From: Burhinus oedicnemus
Lineage: Eukaryota > Chordata > Aves > Charadriiformes > Burhinidae
Length of the DNA: 64,000 bases
Assembly: GCA_008921705.1 (NCBI GenBank)
Contig: VFFE01009205.1
Location: 2,292,229 to 2,356,228, forward strand
Direction of reading: 5' to 3'
The first letter of the stretch is position 1; each line of letters begins with the position of its first letter. Shown one piece after another: positions 62,801 through 64,000 of this stretch. The notes under the pieces were generated by a model that made no database searches, was not told the DNA's origin, and saw only the letters and a list, made by a program, of their open reading frames with translations. The position numbers and the translations under genes are program-made.

Positions 62801-63349
62801 TCAACTGAAAAAATGCTAAATATTTTCAAGTGCCTGTGGGAAAAGCTAGGTTTGTATTAAAGGATTTGGTTCTTAAAGTCACCAAGAAGCTAATGCTTCT
62901 CAGGTGCATCTGAGGGAGAGAATTTTCGATTATAATACTAAAATCTTTCAGAAGAGAATGTATTGCTTTCAGTGAGCTGTTCTGACACTTCAGTAGGCTA
63001 CGCTGGAGATTTATAACGTACTCTGTTTACCTCAGTTGAAAAAATAGAAGTGGTATTTTAAATAGTGAGTTTTGTCCAAGGTCTTGGAGCGTTAACATCT
63101 TCAGCCCCTACACAAACCAAAGTAGTGCACGTTTGAAATGAAATATATTCTAATCTTTTAGGTAAAAAAAAGTTGAACTGATGATTATACGTGATGTGGG
63201 TAGTTGTATGGGCACTTCCTACAGGTACCATTTATTCTCTTTCCCCTCTGGGAATATCTTTATTGATATAGCCACCTTTGGTCTGTTATTTTCTCCAAAC
63301 TGGAGTTGTTACATTACTTTAACTCTGCTGCTCTAATTGAAACAGAAAG

Positions 63350-63474
63350 GCTTTGATCCAGCAAATCACTTAAAATGAGTGGATAATTCATGTATATAAG
63401 TAGTAATTTCATTAAAGTGACTACTCGTATGTTTCGTTATACAGTTGCTCAAGTGCTTTCATAGATCAGGGGTC
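63350..63474. repeat. Ancient amniote palindromic repeat, well preserved
   Basis: The left arm reads 'ctttgatccagcaaatcact' and continues to 'aagtagt'. The right arm reads 'gactactcgtatg' and then 'gctcaagtgctttcatagat', close to the reverse complement of the left arm. This is the layout of a well-known short palindromic repeat in bird, turtle and crocodile genomes, possibly a DNA-transposon-derived MITE. Only about 125 bases; no coding. Confidence 0.6.
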
Positions 63475-64000
63475 TAATTGCAAAACGTTGTATTTGTTTT
63501 CCAAACAATTCCAAGTAGTGGTAATAAGAATAATCAGAACCTCAAAGTAACATAACCTAACTTACATTTCCTGCATTTTCTTTTATTAAATTCTATTCTA
63601 AACAAGTCACAGGTCTGATTTTCAAGTACAGGTATCTAACCTTTATGCTGGTTCAGTGACTGTGCATCATCATAAATGTGTAAAGAATTAACCACCAGAC
63701 TGGAGATTTGTATACTCAGTCATTTAGATGGGTTTCTACTGTGCACAGGTCTGAAAACCTGTCCCTGGATTGGCAGTCACGGCTCTTGATTGAGCAGGTG
63801 CCTTGACCAAATATTTGTATTTACAAAACAGAGAAGTAAATGCAGGCAAACAAAGCACCATTATACCTACTGGCAATATTTGTAAAACCTAAAGGGTATA
63901 CTTACTGCAGACTGGTATATTTTTAATGCTATATCCCGTAGTGTACTGATAACAAACATACGCATTGCACTAGCATAAAGTACATAAATAATAAAGCCCA
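63475..64000. other. Non-coding end of window
   Basis: AT-rich sequence with no feature I can support. Confidence 0.6.

Larger units (their letters stand above)
59336..63349. other. TOX3 3' flank, non-coding
   Basis: Contains the CpG-rich patch at 59445-59650, a G-rich motif at 59817-59833 and a repeat-free AT-rich block at about 60560-61250 that may be conserved non-coding DNA. No gene is recognised on either strand; the frames at 59676-60101 and 61469-61830 lack domains. Confidence 0.6.

Noticed and set aside
1..64000. Prokaryotic features, CRISPR arrays, defence islands, endogenous retroviral proviruses
   Set aside because: No operon structure, repeat-spacer array, or LTR/gag/pol/env-like coding was seen.

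Overview
The window is eukaryotic and almost certainly avian. It is AT-rich, non-operonic sequence with large introns, CR1 LINE fragments carrying the typical 3' end (repeated ATTCTATG-like words), and no mammalian Alu or L1. The only protein-coding gene I can support is TOX3, a polyglutamine-containing HMG-box transcription factor, on the + strand. Six coding exons are visible at 33388-33453, 37337-37591, 51990-52259, 53624-53851, 55184-55264 and 57407-58153. Each has canonical AG/GT borders, every junction is phase 0, and together they encode 548 residues ending in a natural stop. The first coding exon, about 29 residues in the family, is not in the window, so 1-33387 is intron 1 and/or 5' flank.

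Layout. 1-33387 is non-coding. It holds four CR1 fragments (1235-1602 +, 8951-9660 -, 12173-12338 -, 14940-15376 +), two recognisable copies of the ancient MIR/CORE-SINE family (7801-7984 +, 12685-12810 -), and two faint copies of an ancient amniote palindromic repeat. It also holds a microsatellite with a perfect hairpin (23616-23740), a CpG-richer patch (28080-28530), a 20-base assembly gap between homopolymers (31705-31724), and one exon-like segment with strong splice sites and Kozak context (17817-18009). Introns 2-6 follow; intron 3 (14.4 kb) is the longest and carries a T53 tract with a minus-strand AATAAA at retroposon-like spacing. The last exon runs into a 3' UTR of about 1.2 kb with several AATAAA signals. 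The final 4.7 kb is non-coding 3' flank, with a small CpG-rich patch just beyond the presumed transcript end and a well-preserved ancient palindromic repeat near 63.4 kb.

Exons 2-4 encode the N-terminal TOX-family transactivation region, exons 5-6 the nuclear localisation signal and HMG box, and exon 7 the Q-rich C-terminus. I see no phage, CRISPR, operon or defence-type system. The least expected observation is in exon 7: the -1 frame is stop-free for 297 codons (57388-58278), far beyond the CAG tract, and would read the glutamine tract as alanine.
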